From DFXE01 sp032054765 (GTDB lineage Bacteria; Bacteroidota; Bacteroidia; Bacteroidales; Tannerellaceae): a stretch of DNA of 64,000 nt. Positions 44,144 through 53,013 of this stretch are shown here, one piece after another (position 1 is the first letter of the stretch; each line of letters starts with the position of its first letter). The stretch covers positions 124,001 through 188,000 of the forward strand of contig DAMBSC010000003.1 in the NCBI GenBank assembly GCA_032054765.1, read 5' to 3'. The notes under the pieces are model-generated. The model saw only the letters and a list, made by a program, of their open reading frames with translations, ran no database searches and was not told the DNA's origin. The position numbers and the translations under genes were made by a program.

Positions 44144-44881
44144 TTAGGTTTTATTTAACTTCGAACGTAGTTTATTATACTTTACTTTATCAAACTTATA
44201 ATAACGCGCCAACCTATGAGCTACATCTTTTTCCCTTTCTTCGGTAAGAACAACATATTCCAATGACATCATTTTCTTATGAAAATTACGAACATCCAAG
44301 GGTTTATTATAAAGTATCTCATACGTTCTTCGTAACTGCAAAGCAGTAAATTTATATGGCAAATACTGGAATACGACAGCAGGTTCTTTGTCTATCACTA
44401 TACGTATCTCTTTTACTGCCTCATCTATAATTTCTTTATGATCGAATGGTAAACGAGGCAATTTGTTGATTGGTGTCCATTTAGCCGTACCATGCTCTTT
44501 GTCAGGTTTGGTTTTCCTAACCTTACACAAAGCCAAATAAGCAATCGTAACAATACGGCCAATCTTCATTTTAGAAGCATTCTCCAACCATAAGACATCC
44601 TCTTCATTGGAAGTTCGGTGAGGTGATCCAAAACTTCTGAATTGATTTAATGCAACACGCTTCAAACCGGTTGTTTCACGCAAGATACGATAAGCCGCAT
44701 CATCCAAATCTTCATCTTCATAGATTAAACTCCCTGGTAATTTGTATTCTGTTTTTCCTGTTCCGGCATTCGTTCGCTCAGCTAAAAGAACACAAAGTTG
44801 TTCTTTATCTATCCCCAATAGAACACAATCAACAGAAACATGTGGATACAATGAGACATTATAATCTTTACTTGTTTGCAT
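44144..44881 (-). CDS. NUDIX-type transcriptional regulator of pentose use
   Basis: The 245 residues have an N-terminal NUDIX domain (about 8-150) whose box is degenerate: the segment GSLIYEDEDLDDAAYRILRE ends in TTGL and lacks the two catalytic Glu of REUXEEXGU. A C-terminal winged helix (about 160-245, TALQLRRTYEILYNKPLDVR) follows. This is the architecture of the Bacteroides AraR and NrtR-type regulators, which bind a sugar or nucleotide-sugar without hydrolysing it. As first gene of the xylose operon it is probably a xylose-responsive autoregulator. Confidence 0.88.
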   Translation of the reverse strand: MQTSKDYNVSLYPHVSVDCVLLGIDKEQLCVLLAERTNAGTGKTEYKLPGSLIYEDEDLDDAAYRILRETTGLKRVALNQFRSFGSPHRTSNEEDVLWLENASKMKIGRIVTIAYLALCKVRKTKPDKEHGTAKWTPINKLPRLPFDHKEIIDEAVKEIRIVIDKEPAVVFQYLPYKFTALQLRRTYEILYNKPLDVRNFHKKMMSLEYVVLTEEREKDVAHRLARYYKFDKVKYNKLRSKLNKT

Positions 44882-44898
44882 GGTATTGAAAAGTTATG

Positions 44899-44938
44899 AT
44901 ATTTGCTACAAATATAATGTTTTTTTTAATTAAACAAA
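44899..44938 (-). promoter_or_regulatory. Xylose-operon promoter with operator-like palindrome
   Basis: On the minus strand TTTG (44935-44938), 18 bp, TATATTTG (44909-44916). The palindrome ATATTTG-CTA-CAAATAT (44899-44915) overlaps the -7 box and the start site, the expected place for a repressor operator of the NUDIX regulator. The next 290 bp up to korD contain only the kor promoter. Confidence 0.6.
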
Positions 44939-45141
44939 GAAAGAAAAATATTTTTTAATCTATTATAAGTTTCTAACAATCTGAATATTCATTATCATAC
45001 TTTGTACAATAACAAATGAATATCCTTAATGTATGGTGCACAATAAAACACTCATCGACTGTGATGCCCCTTAATTTTGCTCAATAGCTCTATGATTTAT
45101 AAAAAAAGATATTCCTTTAAATATGTAGAAAAGTTTTTTAC

Positions 45142-45149
45142 TACCTTTG
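45142..45149 (+). promoter_or_regulatory. -7 box of the kor operon
   Basis: TACCTTTG is a full match, leaving a leader of about 55 nt before korD. A clear -33 element is missing. Confidence 0.5.
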
Positions 45150-45209
45150 AGGGCTCTACTTAAATGCCGGACTATGGCTAAAAGTAAATACGTTTAAAAT
45201 TTATTAGAT

Positions 45210-45437
45210 ATGGCGAAAGTTAAAGGTGCGGTTGTTGTTAACAAAGAACGATGCAAAGGATGTAACCTTTGTGTAGTGGCCTGCCCTTCGGATGTGCTTG
45301 AACTACATCCTCGTGAAGTTAATAACAAAGGATATCATTACGTTTATATGAAAACTCCGGACGATTGCATAGGATGTGCTAATTGTGGACTGGTGTGTCC
45401 GGATGGATGTTTAACCATTTATAAAGTTAAACTATAA
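45210..45437 (+). CDS. korD: 2-oxoacid:ferredoxin oxidoreductase, ferredoxin-like delta subunit
   Basis: The 75 residues carry two 4Fe-4S motifs (CKGCNLCVVACP and CIGCANCGLVCP). This is the electron-transfer subunit of four-subunit 2-oxoglutarate or 2-ketoisovalerate:ferredoxin oxidoreductases. It is first in the operon, 4 bp before the alpha subunit gene. Confidence 0.9.
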   Translation: MAKVKGAVVVNKERCKGCNLCVVACPSDVLELHPREVNNKGYHYVYMKTPDDCIGCANCGLVCPDGCLTIYKVKL

Positions 45438-45441
45438 GACT

Positions 45442-46527
45442 ATGTCAGAAGAAATAAAATTGATGAAGGGTAACGAAGCCGTAGCTCATGCTGCTATCAG
45501 GTATGGAACAGACGGCTACTTTGGTTATCCGATAACTCCGCAATCAGAAATATTGGAAACTTTGATGGCGGAAATGCCCTGGGAAACAACAGGAATGGTA
45601 GTACTACAAGCCGAAAGCGAAGTGGCTGCCATCAATATGGTATACGGTGGAGCCGGAAGCGGAAAAAGAGTTATGACCTCTTCTTCCAGTCCGGGTATTA
45701 GTTTGAAACAGGAAGGCATCTCTTATCTTGCCGGAGCTGATCTACCTTGTTTAATTGTAAATATCATGCGTGGCGGACCTGGATTAGGAACTATCCAACC
45801 CAGCCAGGCAGACTATTTCCAGACCGTAAAAGGTGGTGGACATGGTGATTATCGACTAATAACTCTTGCTCCTTCTTCCGTGCAGGAGATGGCCGACTTC
45901 GTAACACTTGGTTTCGATCTTGCTTTCAAATACTCCAATCCTTCCATGATACTATCGGATGGTATTATTGGGCAGATGATGGAAAAAGTTGTATTACCTC
46001 CCTATCGTGAAAGAAAGACAGAAGCTGAGATTCGTGATGAATCGCCATGGGCTGTACAAGGGAAACTGAAAAGCAGAAAGCCGAATATCATAACTTCATT
46101 GGAACTTGATCCGGCTATTATGGAAGAAAACAACAACCGTTTTCAGGCTAAATATCGTAAGATAGAAGAAAATGAAGTTCGTTATGAAGAATTCCATTGT
46201 GAAGATGCTGAATACCTGCTAATCGCATTTGGATCTTCTGCTCGTATCTGCCAGAAAGTAGTTGAGCTTGCACGTCAAGAAGGAATTAAACTTGGTTTAT
46301 TACGTCCGATTACACTTTGGCCATTCCCGAGCAAGATAATTGCAGAATATGCTAACAAAGTAAAAGGAATGCTGTCTGTTGAATTAAATGCCGGACAAAT
46401 GGTAGAAGATGTTCGTCTGGCGGTAAATGGAAAGATCAAAGTTGAACATTTCGGACGTTTGGGCGGTATTGTTTTTACACCGGATGAAATACTGATTGCA
46501 TTAAAAGAAAAAATCATAAACGGATAA
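45442..46527 (+). CDS. korA: 2-oxoacid:ferredoxin oxidoreductase, alpha subunit
   Basis: The 361 residues match the pyrimidine-binding/transketolase-like alpha subunit: KGNEAVAHAAIRYGTDGYFG, GYPITPQSE, SSSSPGISLKQEGISYLAGA, MRGGPGLGTIQPSQADYF. With KorB it binds TPP and decarboxylates a 2-oxoacid (2-oxoglutarate most likely) to an acyl-CoA, reducing ferredoxin. VorB-type substrate specificity is the alternative. Confidence 0.9.
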   Translation: MSEEIKLMKGNEAVAHAAIRYGTDGYFGYPITPQSEILETLMAEMPWETTGMVVLQAESEVAAINMVYGGAGSGKRVMTSSSSPGISLKQEGISYLAGADLPCLIVNIMRGGPGLGTIQPSQADYFQTVKGGGHGDYRLITLAPSSVQEMADFVTLGFDLAFKYSNPSMILSDGIIGQMMEKVVLPPYRERKTEAEIRDESPWAVQGKLKSRKPNIITSLELDPAIMEENNNRFQAKYRKIEENEVRYEEFHCEDAEYLLIAFGSSARICQKVVELARQEGIKLGLLRPITLWPFPSKIIAEYANKVKGMLSVELNAGQMVEDVRLAVNGKIKVEHFGRLGGIVFTPDEILIALKEKIING

Positions 46528-46531
46528 TCTT

Positions 46532-46708
46532 ATGGCTATGTTTCGGGGAAGTAAATTTGACGAAGTATTAACATTAGTTTTCATGCTATTAGCTATCGCC
46601 GCAGTAGTCTGTTATTTTGCAGTAAGTAATAAAATGATATTTTTTATGCTGGGTGGAGCCGCTGTCATCATACGACTCGTACAATATGCACTAAGATTTT
46701 TTAAATAA
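46532..46708 (+). CDS. Small membrane protein embedded in the kor operon (58 aa)
   Basis: Starting MAMFRGSKFDEVLTLVFMLL, the frame encodes two hydrophobic segments (about 11-30 and 35-50) and ends LVQYALRFFK. It begins 4 bp after korA and precedes korB by 35 bp. Start, stop and spacing fit the operon, so it is probably translated. I do not recognise a family. It could anchor the otherwise soluble oxidoreductase at the membrane, by inference only. Confidence 0.75.
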   Translation: MAMFRGSKFDEVLTLVFMLLAIAAVVCYFAVSNKMIFFMLGGAAVIIRLVQYALRFFK

Positions 46709-46711
46709 AAG

Positions 46712-46733
46712 TTTTCAACTTTTAATTTTCAAT
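46712..46733. repeat. Copy of the TTTTCAACTTTCAATTTTCA repeat before korB
   Basis: TTTTCAACTTTTAATTTTCA differs from the copies at 41210 and 60256 by one base. It fills the 35-bp gap between the small membrane protein and korB. Confidence 0.6.
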
Positions 46734-46743
46734 AGAACAACCT

Positions 46744-47508
46744 ATGGAACTTACAGATATAATAAAACCGGAAAATCTGGTTTATGACAAACCGGAGTTA
46801 ATGAACAACAACCCCATGCACTACTGCCCCGGTTGCAGTCATGGAGTAATACATAAGCTGATAGCTGAAATTATTACTGACATGGGAATGGAAGAAAGAA
46901 CAATCGGTGTTTCCCCTGTAGGATGTGCCGTATTTGCATACAATTATCTGGATATCGACTGGATAGAAGCCGCCCACGGACGTGCTCCTGCTGTAGCTAC
47001 AGCATTGAAGCGACTAAACCAAGACAAAATGATCTTCACCTATCAGGGAGATGGTGATTTAGCAGCCATAGGAACAGCCGAAACAATCCATGCCGCCAAC
47101 CGTGGCGAAAATATTGTTATTGTATTTGTCAATAATGCTATTTATGGTATGACAGGCGGACAAATGGCACCTACAACACTGGAAGGTATGCCGACATCAA
47201 CCTGTCCTTATGGACGTAATATCGAACTGAATGGTTATCCATTGAAAATATCTAATATATTGGCCCAACTGGATGGAACCTGCTATGTAACCCGTCAGAG
47301 CGTTCAGACAGCAGGAGCAGTAAGAAAGGCAAAGAAGTCACTTCGGAAAGCTTTTGAAAACTCCATGACAGGAAAAGGAACTTCGGTTGTTGAATTTGTT
47401 TCGACCTGTTCATCAGGTTGGAAAATGACACCTGATCAATCAAATAAATGGATGGAAGAACATATGTTCCCATTTTATCCGCTGGGTGATATCAAAAACG
47501 TAGAATAA
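46744..47508 (+). CDS. korB: 2-oxoacid:ferredoxin oxidoreductase, beta subunit
   Basis: The 254 residues have the TPP- and cluster-binding beta-subunit features: HYCPGCSHGVIHKLI, SPVGCAVF, the TPP motif GDGDLAAIGTAETIHAANRG, and NNAIYGMTGGQMAPTT. It pairs with KorA as the catalytic core. Length is typical. Confidence 0.92.
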   Translation: MELTDIIKPENLVYDKPELMNNNPMHYCPGCSHGVIHKLIAEIITDMGMEERTIGVSPVGCAVFAYNYLDIDWIEAAHGRAPAVATALKRLNQDKMIFTYQGDGDLAAIGTAETIHAANRGENIVIVFVNNAIYGMTGGQMAPTTLEGMPTSTCPYGRNIELNGYPLKISNILAQLDGTCYVTRQSVQTAGAVRKAKKSLRKAFENSMTGKGTSVVEFVSTCSSGWKMTPDQSNKWMEEHMFPFYPLGDIKNVE

Positions 47509-47511
47509 GTT

Positions 47512-48054
47512 ATGAAACAGGAAATTATTATAGCAGGCTTTGGAGGTCAAGGTGTTCTATCTATGGGTAAGATACTTGCCTATTCAGGATTGATGGAAGG
47601 GAAAGAAGTAAGCTGGATGCCATCTTATGGCCCTGAGCAACGAGGAGGAACAGCCAATGTGACAGTCATCATCAACGACGATCCCATCAGCTCTCCTATT
47701 CTGAATGAATACGATATTGCAATTATCCTGAACCAGCCATCATTAGATAAGTTTGAAAGTAAGGTAAAACCAGGTGGTGTACTCATCTATGATGGATACG
47801 GTATTCATGGAGAAATAAAACGTAAAGATATCAACGTATACCGTATAGACGCGATGGATGCAGCAACCGAAATGAAGAATGATAAAGTATTCAATATGCT
47901 CATCCTTGGAGGTTTATTAAAAGTAGTTCCAATGGTACAATTGGAAAACGTTCTTTTAGGTTTAAAGAAGTCACTTCCTGAGCGTCATCACAAACTTATT
48001 CCGATGAATGAAGCCGCCATCAAGAAAGGGATGGAAATTATTCAAAAAGTATAG
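47512..48054 (+). CDS. korC: 2-oxoacid:ferredoxin oxidoreductase, gamma subunit
   Basis: The 180 residues match the gamma domain: IIAGFGGQGVLSMGKILAYS near the start, WMPSYGPEQRGGTANVTVII, and an ending rich in helices. It follows korB by 3 bp and completes the korDABC complex. Confidence 0.92.
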   Translation: MKQEIIIAGFGGQGVLSMGKILAYSGLMEGKEVSWMPSYGPEQRGGTANVTVIINDDPISSPILNEYDIAIILNQPSLDKFESKVKPGGVLIYDGYGIHGEIKRKDINVYRIDAMDAATEMKNDKVFNMLILGGLLKVVPMVQLENVLLGLKKSLPERHHKLIPMNEAAIKKGMEIIQKV

Positions 48055-48230
48055 ATTAATTTGCTTTTAATCTTGAATACGAAATTTCTATCACAAAAGT
48101 CAATATTCAATATCACCAATATCACAATCTGTTTATTAGTCTGTAAATCTGAAAAATAAGTGTGATATTATATTGTTTTTTTAATATCACTGCAATAATC
48201 TGAAATCCGGACGTTTGCAAATAAATATAG

Positions 48231-48280
48231 CTCCCGTCCCATTTTATTTTGCTCCTGTCTCATTTTAAAATGGACGGGAG
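48231..48280. repeat. Inverted repeat CTCCCGTCC...GGACGGGAG
   Basis: CTCCCGTCCCATTTT (48231-48245) pairs with AAAATGGACGGGAG (48267-48280), one bulge. A second copy of the left motif (CTCCTGTCTCATTTT) begins at 48252, 21 bp after the first, so this too has the tandem layout. Confidence 0.7.
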
Positions 48281-48293
48281 CTATTCGAAAAGG

Positions 48294-48425
48294 ATGTAGA
48301 ACCTTTAAAAAAAGGATTTAGATGCTTTCTTAAAACTATTTAGATGCTTTTCTAAAACCATCTAAATGCTTTTGAAGAAGCATCTAAATGGTTTTAGAAA
48401 AAGATGTAAATGGATTTTAGTGATA
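48294..48425. repeat. Array D: six tandem 22-bp units with long hairpin
   Basis: Units start at 48294, 48316, 48338, 48360, 48382 and 48404, all exactly 22 bp and each opening AT(G/T/C)TA(G/A)A. Units 2-5 share ATNTANATGNTTT. CTAAAACCATCTAAATGCTT (48352-48371) pairs with 48378-48397 over 18 of 20 bases, so the array could also form a large hairpin. Confidence 0.85.
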
Positions 48426-48678
48426 TTGAATAAAAACAAAGTGATAGTGAAATCAGCAGCTAATATCACTATTTTCTAATTATTAATCAAACAGTTAACT
48501 CAAAAGTGATATAAGTGATATTAAAAAAACTTTTTATGAGCTCATTTTCATTTTATATAATAGAAAACTTAGTGCCCTCATAAATAAAAGGCCCAGAGAC
48601 GATAAATATAATTATCTTTTTTAATGCGTTTGCCTTGTCTAATTAACATGAAAATTTCGTTGGGTTAGCGTTTTCTTT

Positions 48679-48686
48679 TATCTTTG
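48679..48686 (+). promoter_or_regulatory. -7 box of the porin operon, near-leaderless
   Basis: TATCTTTG ends 6 nt before the ATG at 48693. The longer reading frame would begin with the TTG inside this box, so 48693 is the start. Confidence 0.55.
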
Positions 48687-48692
48687 CAAGCC

Positions 48693-50846
48693 ATGAGGTA
48701 TTGGTTATATATATTGATCTTTTGGATGATGGCTACTTCTACTGTCTGGAGTCAGGGTGGCGGACGACGGGAACGAGGTGGATTTTCATTGTCTAACCTT
48801 ACATCAGGCAAAACAGAGGTACCGGATAGCGTATTACTTATGGATAGTGCTATTATAAAAGAGAAACGCATTACTGCATATCAATTGACCAGATCTATAG
48901 GTGACCCGTATATGGCTCCTATGGATACTAATCGGTTAAATTATGGGAACAGCACATTAGTTGAAGCTAAATCGGTTGGCATCGGTTACCTGGCAAATGT
49001 AGGATCACCGGCACAAACAAAGATATTTTCGGAACGAAAAGAAGCACGTGACTTCGTCTATGCAGATGCTTATGATTACTATATAACTACACCTGAGAAT
49101 GCTTATTTCTACGATACTAAACTACCCTATACAAATATTATGTACGCACAAGCCGGTGGTTCTCAGACACGAGAAGATCAATTAAAAGGTGTTCTTACCT
49201 GGAATTTTGGCAAGCGGATAAACATGGGTGGTGAAATGGACTATATATATAGCAGAGGCCAGTATAATTCAAACGGAAATAAACTTCTGAGCTACCGTTT
49301 GTTTGGTAGTTACCGTTCCGACAAATATGAGCTTTTTGCTTATCTAAGTAATTACAACTTGGTAAATTATGAAAATGGCGGATTAGCCAATGATGAATAT
49401 TTGAGAGATCCTGATCAATTCAGGGAAGAGGGAAGACAGGCTTTTACCCGTAAAAATTATCCTACCCGAATGAATAATACATGGAACCGTGTGCGTGGTA
49501 AACAATATTTTCTTTCTCACCGTTACAATCTGGGATTTACCAGAGAGCTACAAGAAGAAGATGAAGAAGGCAATCCGAAAGAAATATTTATTCCGGTTTC
49601 CAGCATTATACACACCATGGAGTATGAAGATAACCGCAGACATTTCACTTCCAAGATGGAAGGAATTGATACCTGCTATACCGAGACCGATTATAATCAA
49701 AAAGAACTCCAACATATCTATGGACTTGATCCTTCGTTGAGTGACCGCTCTTCGGCCTGGAACCTTAAAAATACGGTAGCGCTTTCACTACGTGAAGGTT
49801 TTCAAGATTGGGCTAAATTCGGACTGACGGCTTTTGCTACTTTTGAGAAACGCAGGTTTAAATTACCTGCACAAATACCGGGAGTAAGTTATGGTACAGA
49901 AGCAAATGAAATCTGGCAAAATGGTAGCGGAGAAAATCCTCAGCCGGAAGGTTGGGATTTCCCTTTCTCTGAGATACACGATGAATTTTCCACCTATCTG
50001 GGTGGAGAGCTATCGAAGAGAAAAGGAAGTATTCTAACCTATAATGCGCGCGGTGAATTTTGTTTGGTAGGTGACGATATAGGAGAATTTCGTATAAACG
50101 GTGATTTAGAAACCCGTTTTCCGTTATTTGGTAAAGAAGCATCCATTAGAGCAAACGGATATATTCGAAATGTTACACCTGCTTTTTTCCAGCGCCATCA
50201 TCACTCCCGCTACTTCTGGTGGGATGGTTATAATAGTAAAAGTTTGGATAAAACGCAACAGTTTTATGTAGGAGGCGAAGTACATCTGGCTTCTACAGGC
50301 ACAACTGTCTCTGCAGGTGTAGAGAGTATCCAGAAGTATGTATATAATGATTCTACCGGACGTATTAATCAATACAATGGTAATATTCAAGTTGTATCGG
50401 CCCGTTTAAAACAAGACATCCATTATAAAGCTTTCGGTTGGGAAAGTGAAGTGGTTTACCAGTTAAGTAGTAAAAAAGAAGTTCTTCCATTACCGGATCT
50501 GTCAGCCTACACTAATCTTTATTTTCATTTTAAACTGGCAAAAGTGTTAACAGTACAGTTAGGAACTGATGTTCATTATCATACCAAATATTATGCACCC
50601 TACTATGAACCTGCCACACAGCAATTCCAGTTACAATATGGAGATAAAGGTAAAGAACGTGTAAAAGTAGGTAATTTCCCTTTGATTAATGCTTACGTGA
50701 ATTTCCATCTGAAACAAGCTCGTTTCTTTGTTATGGGTTATAATTTAGGTTCTCTCTTTATGGAACCCAATCATTTTTCACTTGCTCATTATCCATCTAA
50801 CCCAATGGTCATTAAAATGGGTATAGCCGTTTTATTCAATAATTAA
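48693..50846 (+). CDS. Putative outer-membrane porin (Porin_10 type)
   Basis: The 717 residues begin with a signal peptide (MRYWLYILIFWMMATSTVWS). Long amphipathic strands follow, rich in Tyr, Phe, Asn and Gly (INMGGEMDYIYSRGQYNS, YELFAYLSNYNLVNYENGG) and ending in a barrel-type C-terminal strand. Length and layout agree with the Bacteroidetes putative-porin family PF14121. It is followed 12 bp later by a solute-binding protein gene. Confidence 0.8.
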   Translation: MRYWLYILIFWMMATSTVWSQGGGRRERGGFSLSNLTSGKTEVPDSVLLMDSAIIKEKRITAYQLTRSIGDPYMAPMDTNRLNYGNSTLVEAKSVGIGYLANVGSPAQTKIFSERKEARDFVYADAYDYYITTPENAYFYDTKLPYTNIMYAQAGGSQTREDQLKGVLTWNFGKRINMGGEMDYIYSRGQYNSNGNKLLSYRLFGSYRSDKYELFAYLSNYNLVNYENGGLANDEYLRDPDQFREEGRQAFTRKNYPTRMNNTWNRVRGKQYFLSHRYNLGFTRELQEEDEEGNPKEIFIPVSSIIHTMEYEDNRRHFTSKMEGIDTCYTETDYNQKELQHIYGLDPSLSDRSSAWNLKNTVALSLREGFQDWAKFGLTAFATFEKRRFKLPAQIPGVSYGTEANEIWQNGSGENPQPEGWDFPFSEIHDEFSTYLGGELSKRKGSILTYNARGEFCLVGDDIGEFRINGDLETRFPLFGKEASIRANGYIRNVTPAFFQRHHHSRYFWWDGYNSKSLDKTQQFYVGGEVHLASTGTTVSAGVESIQKYVYNDSTGRINQYNGNIQVVSARLKQDIHYKAFGWESEVVYQLSSKKEVLPLPDLSAYTNLYFHFKLAKVLTVQLGTDVHYHTKYYAPYYEPATQQFQLQYGDKGKERVKVGNFPLINAYVNFHLKQARFFVMGYNLGSLFMEPNHFSLAHYPSNPMVIKMGIAVLFNN

Positions 50847-50858
50847 TTTCATCTTGTT

Positions 50859-51692
50859 ATGAAATCCCGAAAGCTACTGAGTGTTTATTTGTCTCTTTTA
50901 CTACTCGTCATAATTACTATGATACTGATATGGATATACAATAAAAATCATAATAGCTATCAGGTAAGAGATTTCGATGAGATACAGGAAGAAGGTATAC
51001 TTCGCATAAGTACAGAATATACCCCAGGAAGTTATTATATTGCGGGAGATACGATTGAAGGATTCCAATATGAATTAAGTCGGGCTATAGCGGACATTTC
51101 AGGTCTGGAGGTACAAATACAACTGGAAACCAGTCTTGCAGAAAGCTTTATCGCCCTTAATGATAACAGATGCGACATCATAGCCCGGAACATTTCTGTA
51201 AATACAGAAATAAAAGATAATTACACATTCACCGATCCGATAGTGATGAATAAACAGGTACTTATTCAACGTACTTTAGAAGCTAATGATGGTATTGAAC
51301 CTTTAAGGAATCAATTAAATCTGGGAGGGAAAACCATTTATGTTCCTAAAGATTCACCGGCTTTATTGCGGTTGGAACATCTGGCTGAAGAGATTGGAGA
51401 TTCTATTTTTGTAATAGAGAATCCGATGTATTCTTCAGAACAATTGGCTATCATGGTAGCAAAAGGAGATATTGATTATGCTGTCTGTGATCTGCAGGCA
51501 GCTATTATTTATAAAAATAATTTATCGGAAATAGATATCGATACCGATATAAGTTTTACCCAATTACAAGCGTGGGCAGTGCGAAAAGATGCAGTGGAGT
51601 TGAAAGACAGTCTGAATAGTTGGTTCAAGCAAATACGTGAGTTAGGAGTATATGACAAAATATATCAACGTTATTATGATAGTCGGCGGTGA
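50859..51692 (+). CDS. Membrane-anchored solute-binding protein (SBP_bac_3, MltF-N-like)
   Basis: The 277 residues start with an uncleaved or lipid-free anchor (LSVYLSLLLLVIITMILIWI) and continue with an SBP_bac_3 bilobal domain (GILRISTEYTPGSYYIAGDT, RCDIIARNISVNTEIKDNYT, GDIDYAVCDLQAA). There is no transglycosylase domain, so it is only the sensor half of an MltF-like protein. Together with the porin it may bind a solute in the periplasm; no ABC permease is nearby. Confidence 0.8.
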   Translation: MKSRKLLSVYLSLLLLVIITMILIWIYNKNHNSYQVRDFDEIQEEGILRISTEYTPGSYYIAGDTIEGFQYELSRAIADISGLEVQIQLETSLAESFIALNDNRCDIIARNISVNTEIKDNYTFTDPIVMNKQVLIQRTLEANDGIEPLRNQLNLGGKTIYVPKDSPALLRLEHLAEEIGDSIFVIENPMYSSEQLAIMVAKGDIDYAVCDLQAAIIYKNNLSEIDIDTDISFTQLQAWAVRKDAVELKDSLNSWFKQIRELGVYDKIYQRYYDSRR

Positions 51693-51740
51693 TAATTCAT
51701 TATTAATAACTAAATTTACGCCGCAATTATAACGAAATAA

Positions 51741-52985
51741 ATGAGATTTGACGAATTAGACCTGGAAGATGCCATCCTTGACGGATTAGATGCAATGAAC
51801 TTCCTGGAAACAACGCCTGTTCAGGAACTTACCATTCCTGTCATTCTGGAAGGAAAAGATTTAATAGCCTGTGCGCAGACCGGTACAGGTAAGACTGCGG
51901 CTTACGTATTACCTTTGATAAATGAATTGAGTAAAGGGAATCATCCGGAACATGCTGTAAATGCAGTTATCATGGCTCCGACACGTGAACTGGCCCAACA
52001 GATTGATCAACAGATTGAAGGTTTTTCCTATTTTATCCCTGTTTCTGCTGTTGCAGTATACGGAGGAACAGATGGTACTGCCTGGGAACAACAACGGAAA
52101 GGCTTGGAAACGGGGGCTGATATCGTGATTGCTACTCCCGGACGTTTACTTTCTCATATCAAACTGGGAACTGTTGACCTTTCAAAAGTTTCCTATTTCG
52201 TATTGGATGAAGCAGACCGAATGTTGGACATGGGTTTTTATGACGACATTATGATGGTTCATAAATTGTTACCTGCTACTTGTCAGATTATTATGTTCTC
52301 AGCAACTATGCCACCTAAGATTCGTACAATGGCAAAGACCATACTGAAAAATCCGGAAGAGGTAAAGATTGCTATATCCCGTCCACCTGATACAATTATG
52401 CAGACAGCATATATTTGTTATGACAATCAGAAACTGGTCATCCTGCAGGATCTTTTCTCACAAAATCATCCTCAACGAGTAATTATATTCTCGTCATCCA
52501 AAATGAAGGTGAAAGAGCTTGCCGCTACACTTAGACGTATGAAGTTTAACGTGGAAGCTATGCATTCGGATTTGGAACAATCGAAACGAGAAGATGTTAT
52601 GCGGGAATTTAAGAATGGACATATTGATGTTCTCGTAGCCACCGATGTGGTAGCACGCGGGATCGACATAAATGATATCAAACTAGTGGTAAACTTTGAT
52701 ATTCCGCATGATCCAGAAGACTATGTACATCGGATTGGCCGGACTGCTCGTGGTACCCATGGAGAAGGACTTGCTATTACTTTCGTATCTGAAAAAGAAC
52801 AACCCCAATTCCAACGTATCGAGAAATTTCTGAACAAGACAATATATAAAATTCCTATTGATCCAAAATTCGGAGAAGCACCGCCGTATGATCCGGAGAA
52901 ATATGCTCAACGAGGAAGAAGAAAGGTACGTATACCTAATTCAAATAAATCTTCAGGAAGAAACAAAAGAAAAAACAAAATGTAA
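51741..52985 (+). CDS. DEAD-box RNA helicase (RhlB/RhlE group)
   Basis: The 414 residues contain AQTGTGKTAAYVLPL, APTRELAQQ, ATPGRL, VLDEADRMLDMGF, FSATMPP, ARGID and HRIGRTARG in order. A basic C-terminal tail (RGRRKVRIPNSNKSSGRNKR) follows for RNA binding. It resembles but is not identical to the helicase at 17259. Confidence 0.93.
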   Translation: MRFDELDLEDAILDGLDAMNFLETTPVQELTIPVILEGKDLIACAQTGTGKTAAYVLPLINELSKGNHPEHAVNAVIMAPTRELAQQIDQQIEGFSYFIPVSAVAVYGGTDGTAWEQQRKGLETGADIVIATPGRLLSHIKLGTVDLSKVSYFVLDEADRMLDMGFYDDIMMVHKLLPATCQIIMFSATMPPKIRTMAKTILKNPEEVKIAISRPPDTIMQTAYICYDNQKLVILQDLFSQNHPQRVIIFSSSKMKVKELAATLRRMKFNVEAMHSDLEQSKREDVMREFKNGHIDVLVATDVVARGIDINDIKLVVNFDIPHDPEDYVHRIGRTARGTHGEGLAITFVSEKEQPQFQRIEKFLNKTIYKIPIDPKFGEAPPYDPEKYAQRGRRKVRIPNSNKSSGRNKRKNKM

Positions 52986-53013
52986 AATAACAAAAAACAT
53001 AATTATCGGTTAT

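Larger units (their letters stand above)
48109..48525. repeat. Gap with TATCAC/GTGATA motifs around the arrays
   Basis: ATATCAC or its complement GTGATAT occurs near 48110, 48119, 48163, 48184, 48421, 48465, 48508 and 48517. The motif flanks both sides of the two arrays listed next. The whole 638-bp gap (48055-48692) lacks a gene. Confidence 0.55.
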
